Assembly: GCA_018263585.1 (NCBI GenBank)
Contig: JAANWZ010000017.1
Coordinates: 1 to 39,337, forward strand
DNA from: Calditrichota bacterium
Lineage (GTDB): Bacteria; Electryoneota; Electryoneia; Electryoneales; Electryoneaceae
Direction: 5' to 3'
DNA length: 39,337 bases
In this document: positions 38,460-39,337 of the stretch, piece after piece
How the letters are laid out: each line of letters begins with the position of its first letter
How positions within the stretch are numbered: position 1 is the stretch's first letter
Program-made: the position numbers and the translations under genes
The notes under the pieces: model-generated
Told to the model about the DNA's origin: nothing
Database searches by the model: none
What the model saw: only the letters and a program-made list of their open reading frames with translations

Positions 38460-38951
38460 ATGAACGTGTTCGATTTCGCGATGCAGATGGAAAAGGACGG
38501 CGAGGCGTTCTACCGCGACCTCGCGATGAAAACCCGAAACAAGGGCCTGAGCACCGTCCTCACGATGATCGCCGATGAAGAGGTGAAGCATTACAACATC
38601 TTCAAGTCGATGAAGGAAGGCTCTGACGCGCAACAGAGTCTGCCGCCCAGCGATCTGATGAAGAATACGAAGAACATCTTTAAAGAGATGTCGGAACGCG
38701 GCGAGGAGTTCCCGGAAGAAGCCGAACACAGGAAATACTACGAGAAAGCGAAGGCGATCGAAGACGAAGCGGTCGCGTTCTACACGGAAAAGGCGGAAGA
38801 GACCGATTCCGACTACGAACGCGACATGCTGCTCGCGATCGCGGACGAGGAAAGGCGCCACTCACGCCTGTTCCAGGAATTCATCGACTTCGTCGCACGG
38901 CCGAACCAGTGGCTCGAGGACGCGGAGTGGAACCACCTCGAGGACTACTGA
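38460..38951 (+). CDS. Ferritin-like/rubrerythrin-family diiron protein
   Basis: The 163-residue protein is a four-helix bundle of the rubrerythrin type without rubredoxin domains. Helix A carries EKDGEAFYRDLA (E11/E15), helix B ADEEVKHYNIF (E41xxH44), helix C AIEDEAVAFYTEKAEE (E103), and helix D IADEERRHSRLFQEF (E131xxH134). These are the diiron ligands, so it probably handles peroxide or iron in the cytosol. GGGAG precedes the ATG. It is a single gene with its own promoter box and repeats downstream. Confidence 0.9.
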   Translation: MNVFDFAMQMEKDGEAFYRDLAMKTRNKGLSTVLTMIADEEVKHYNIFKSMKEGSDAQQSLPPSDLMKNTKNIFKEMSERGEEFPEEAEHRKYYEKAKAIEDEAVAFYTEKAEETDSDYERDMLLAIADEERRHSRLFQEFIDFVARPNQWLEDAEWNHLEDY

Positions 38952-39337
38952 ACGGGAACGCCGCTGCGGCTTCGGTGTTGCAGTCATCCGGCCGCCCGCC
39001 GCTCGCGGGTGTGTGTCATCCTGAGTCCGAAGCGCCGGTCTGCTGAACCCGAAGCGGCGGTCTGTTTCGGCGCGCCCCCCGTGTCATCCTGAACCCCCGC
39101 GCGTCGGTTTGGCGCGCCCCCCGTGTCATCCTGAACCCGAAGCGGCGGTCTGTTTGCCGCGAAGGGTGAAGGATCTACCGGCAAGAACCGCGCAGCGTGC
39201 GCGTCAAATGACCAGTGGATGGTATACCGCGTAGATCCTCGTATACGTATGTCGTCCGTGCGGAGGCATGAGACGAGCGACGCGAGCGAGCGCCGACCTA
39301 CCTTTCGCGAAGGAGGTTGCCTGACGATCGACTGAAG
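38952..39337. repeat. Left half of a cloverleaf repeat array, running to the window edge
   Basis: GTGTCATCCTGA cores occur at 39013, 39081 and 39123. Hairpins with GTCGGTTT (39099-39116) and GGTCTGTTT (GCGGC/GCCGC, 39141-39159) loops follow. GTGAAGGATCTACCGGCAAG continues from 39167, identical over more than 20 nt (as reverse complement) to 29376-29401. The matching right half is not seen before the window ends. Nothing else is identified in 39200-39337. Confidence 0.75.

Overview
The window is a GC-rich bacterial chromosome segment (roughly two-thirds G+C or more) of housekeeping genes separated by unusually repeat-rich intergenic DNA. The organism is Gram-negative: lpxB, lpxK, a DUF374 acyltransferase and a WaaE-like glycosyltransferase point to lipid A and LPS. 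Several features suggest the FCB superphylum or a GC-rich candidate phylum near it, though this is inference. They are -10 boxes of the type TAnnTTTG/TATATTC, a gldA-gldF-gldG-DUF4340 cassette, RNase HIII and a C4 zinc-ribbon coiled-coil protein. No 16S gene or species marker lies in the window.

Layout: 1-290, a tandem array of a palindromic repeat. 288-2206 (-), two overlapping glycosyltransferase genes. 2292-2990, class II aldolase. 3094-4248 (-), a degenerate hypF lacking two large in-frame blocks and carrying an amber codon. 4462-5268, a CorA-like protein without membrane segments. 5640-5876, an AlbA_2 gene remnant cut off by a repeat. 5999-8691, alr-lysS. 9067-9243, a tiny exported Cys-rich protein. 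9456-10940, ROK sugar kinase and a TPR lipoprotein. 10968-11498, terminator and repeats. 11499-12149 (-), a membrane protein. 12598-15659, aldo/keto reductase and S9 peptidase. 16058-20330 (-), the gld-like ABC operon. 20679-24628, rnhC-lpxB-DUF374-lpxK. 24769-26611, tRNA(CAU), a zinc-ribbon gene and RNase P RNA. 26682-29097, recJ and a GPP34 (GOLPH3-like) gene. 29098-29955, the densest repeat block. 29956-31151, a HAD-like gene and a hypothetical gene. 31586-33730, selD and an HD-GYP response regulator. 34069-35562, a Ppx/GppA-Nudix fusion. 35846-38951, YbjN, IMPACT, CNNM/CorC and ferritin-like genes. The right end is repeats again.

Two results stand out. First, selD is longer than its uninterrupted frame. 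An in-frame TGA at 31646-31648 sits exactly where the catalytic Cys/Sec of SelD belongs and is followed by a small SECIS-like hairpin, so SelD is itself a selenoprotein and this lineage probably uses selenocysteine. Second, the intergenic repeats are not simple sequence. A complete copy at 11043-11174 folds as a cloverleaf: terminal 14-bp arms, an inner 14-bp stem, and two side hairpins with an AAACnGAC-type loop. The stems differ between copies but stay complementary. At least two further palindrome families show the same behaviour (fixed centre, changing but paired stems).

Regulation visible in the sequence: a recurrent -10 box TA(T/C)nTT(T/C) lies before many genes. At alr, rnhC and the hypothetical gene at 31151 it is so close to the ATG that transcription would begin at the start codon (leaderless). 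Clear intrinsic terminators lie at 9268, 10968, 25062 and 25903.
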